NCBI GenBank assembly: GCA_023436175.1
Contig: JAEZKE010000007.1
Coordinates: 1-33,835 of the forward strand
Reading direction: 5' to 3'
DNA length: 33,835 nt
Origin: Methanobacteriota archaeon
GTDB taxonomy: Archaea > Methanobacteriota > Methanobacteria > Methanobacteriales > Methanobacteriaceae
Shown: positions 32,593 to 33,835 of the stretch, piece by piece
Layout of the letters: each line of letters opens with the position of its first letter
Position numbering within the stretch: the stretch's first letter is position 1
The notes under the pieces: generated by a model
Seen by the model: the letters and a program-made list of their open reading frames with translations, nothing else
The model's database searches: none
What the model was told of the DNA's origin: nothing
Made by a program: the position numbers and the translations under genes

Positions 32593-33066
32593 TTATTTAA
32601 CTTTGGAACTATTAACAATCATCTGATATGTTTTATAATATACTGTATCCTTTTGATCCTGTACATTGTTGTCAAAGCATGGAAGAATTTGTATATATCC
32701 AGTACCTATATCTATGAAAGCAAAATAATACTTATTTCCATTGTTCTCAGTTATATTATACACGGTTAATTGTGGTTTTAGTAATTATAAAGTTTGGATT
32801 AGGATTATGTTTTAATTCTAATTCAATATCACTTTGTTTTATTAGATCCCGCCGTATTAAGCATCTGATCTGAACCGTAATATACAGTAACAAAATAGGA
32901 TCCATGATCTACAACTTTCATATTTGAAGGATAATCAAAAGCAATGACACCATTATCAAAATGTTTTGTGCTCTCTGAAAATGAAATCAATACATCCAGA
33001 TATAGCTGCAATTAACCATATAATCAAAATTATTATAAAAAAATATGTTTTATTAAAAAATATCAT
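32593..33066 (-). pseudogene. Broken secreted lipoprotein gene
   Basis: Pieces of one probable protein in different frames. From ATG 33066: MIFFNKTYFFIIILIIWLIAAISGC, a signal peptide with a lipobox like that of the nuclease at 1811. The frame then shifts around 32975-32990, and FSESTKHFDNGVIAFDYPSNMKVVDHGSYFVTVYY follows, a PsbP-like opening seen in many methanogen lipoproteins, until a stop at 32829. After about 40 nt a third piece (32593-32784) reads NNGNKYYFAFIDIGTGY to YQMIVNSSKVK and stops, like the end of the same kind of domain. At least two lesions separate them. Family match is by eye and moderate. Confidence 0.6.
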
Positions 33067-33555
33067 CCCTTTTTTAATAAATGATATTTAGTTTAGGATA
33101 ATTGATATTTAATATTTTATTAATTTAAAATTAAGAATTAGAATTGGTTATATTTTAATTTCCTTGTTTTATAAATAGCCTATTCCAAATCCAAGGTTTA
33201 TAAATAGTAGTAAAATGGATAAGTAACCTTGACTTGCAAAAGATTAGATAAATTTTTTAAAAACTTGAATTAATATCTGACCTTACAAATTAATATTAGT
33301 GTAGTATTGCAGGTTTAAAATGTATTGATAATTAAAATAATGATAATAATGTTGAGTTTATAATAAGAGTTAACTTTTTGTTACAAAAATAAACAATGTA
33401 TTTTCATATTATGTGTCATGCGTAAATACATCTTCGTGACTACTTTAAAATATGATGGTGAAGTATGTCACAATAAAATTAACATTAAATAATAGTAAAA
33501 TCAACTTATTTTAAGAAATACCTAATTAAAATTACAATATCTTTGCATATACTGC

Positions 33556-33588
33556 AATTTATTTCTAAAATACTTTTAGAAATAAATT
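33556..33588. repeat. Long perfect hairpin, 15-bp arms and 3-nt loop
   Basis: AATTTATTTCTAAAA-TAC-TTTTAGAAATAAATT. It has no T-run and lies 155 nt before the UPF0058 gene and far from the pseudogene to the left. The 3-nt loop is shared with the hairpin elements at 4405 and 10696. The rest of the 33067-33742 gap is AT-rich with no other gene seen. Confidence 0.6.
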
Positions 33589-33688
33589 CATAACATCCAA
33601 AAGTTTATCCATTATCATATTAAGAATATAATAAAGGAATATTAAACGAAGTTTATATCATTTCTTTTTTCATACTGCACAACACAAT

Positions 33689-33698
33689 CTATATATAA
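33689..33698 (+). promoter_or_regulatory. TATA box of the UPF0058 gene
   Basis: CTATATATAA, predicting a start near 33720 and a short leader with GGAGG at 33727-33731. Confidence 0.55.
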
Positions 33699-33742
33699 CA
33701 TGTCATTAAATTTCAAGAGTGATAAAGGAGGGGCTCGTAATA

Positions 33743-33835
33743 ATGTATAAAGACGAACTTATACAACTGCATCAGTTTTTGGTATATGTTTTAAAAAGTT
33801 TAGAAGATGAAAACGAAGTTAAAGAGGAATGCGAG
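33743..33835 (+). CDS. UPF0058 family protein, 3' part outside the window
   Basis: The first 31 residues are visible: MYKDELIQLHQFLVYVLKSLED, then a Glu/Lys/Asn stretch. The opening (M-x-KDELIQLH) matches the small archaeal UPF0058 family, which is helical, about 90-100 residues long and of unknown function. GGAGG lies 11 nt upstream of the ATG, slightly farther than usual, but the TATA box and the match support this start. The stop codon is not in the window. Confidence 0.75.
   Translation, partial: MYKDELIQLHQFLVYVLKSLEDENEVKEECE

Noticed and set aside
1..33835. tRNA or rRNA genes
   Set aside because: I looked for the conserved T-arm and stem patterns and saw none; a covariance-model scan was not possible here.

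Overview
The window looks like chromosome from a methanogenic archaeon of the Methanobacterium type. The basis is the archaeal PriS/PriL primase, archaeal CCA-adding enzyme, the aspartate-semialdehyde route to dehydroquinate, a THUMP protein of the Tan1 type, AglB oligosaccharyltransferase, an F420-type luciferase-like oxidoreductase, class III (EppA-type) signal peptides, DUF530/DUF131/UPF0058-like genes, TATA-box promoters and low GC. The genus is inferred; no rRNA or tRNA gene was seen.

Layout. 1-4.9 kb is accessory and surface-related: the end of an Hsp20 gene, an F420-type oxidoreductase, a 29-residue membrane peptide, a secreted nuclease-like lipoprotein, and two paralogous secreted proteins sharing an unrecognised Cys/His domain, one of them with a striking Trp/Tyr/Lys repeat block. 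4.9-10.7 kb has a galE-like epimerase, a small membrane protein, a Tan1/THUMP protein with an unknown partner, two pilin-like genes preceded by two decayed tandem copies of the first pilin's 5' end, an MraY/GPT-like transferase and a two-unit HTH regulator. 11-25 kb is the conserved core: DUF530-like protein, metS, priL, priS, cca, thpR, a P-loop ATPase, aroB', aroA', a methyltransferase, a PRC-barrel protein and a flavoprotein. 25.4-27.9 kb is aglB. 28-33.8 kb mixes housekeeping genes (aspS, hisD) with decay: a frameshifted DUF4013-like gene, a ghost of the hisD 3' end, a broken lipoprotein gene, and finally the start of a UPF0058 gene.

How the genes fit. The MraY/GPT-like transferase, AglB and the epimerase could contribute to N-glycosylation of the secreted proteins and pilins made nearby. 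The P-loop gene and thpR are translationally coupled, with cca just downstream. The methyltransferase, aroA' and aroB' form a tight operon making 3-dehydroquinate. AspRS carries the residue pair associated with the non-discriminating enzyme, implying an amidotransferase route to Asn-tRNA.

Most worth checking: (1) three genes (the secreted paralogs and the Tan1-like gene) have a perfect GGAGG followed at exactly 7 nt by an in-frame ATT and no usable ATG/GTG/TTG, suggesting AUU initiation; (2) the W/Y/K-rich secreted protein and its paralog; (3) the about 290-bp decayed tandem repeats of a pilin promoter plus signal peptide; (4) a dispersed intergenic element made of 3-nt-loop hairpins; (5) palindromes placed like operators at hisD and aglB.
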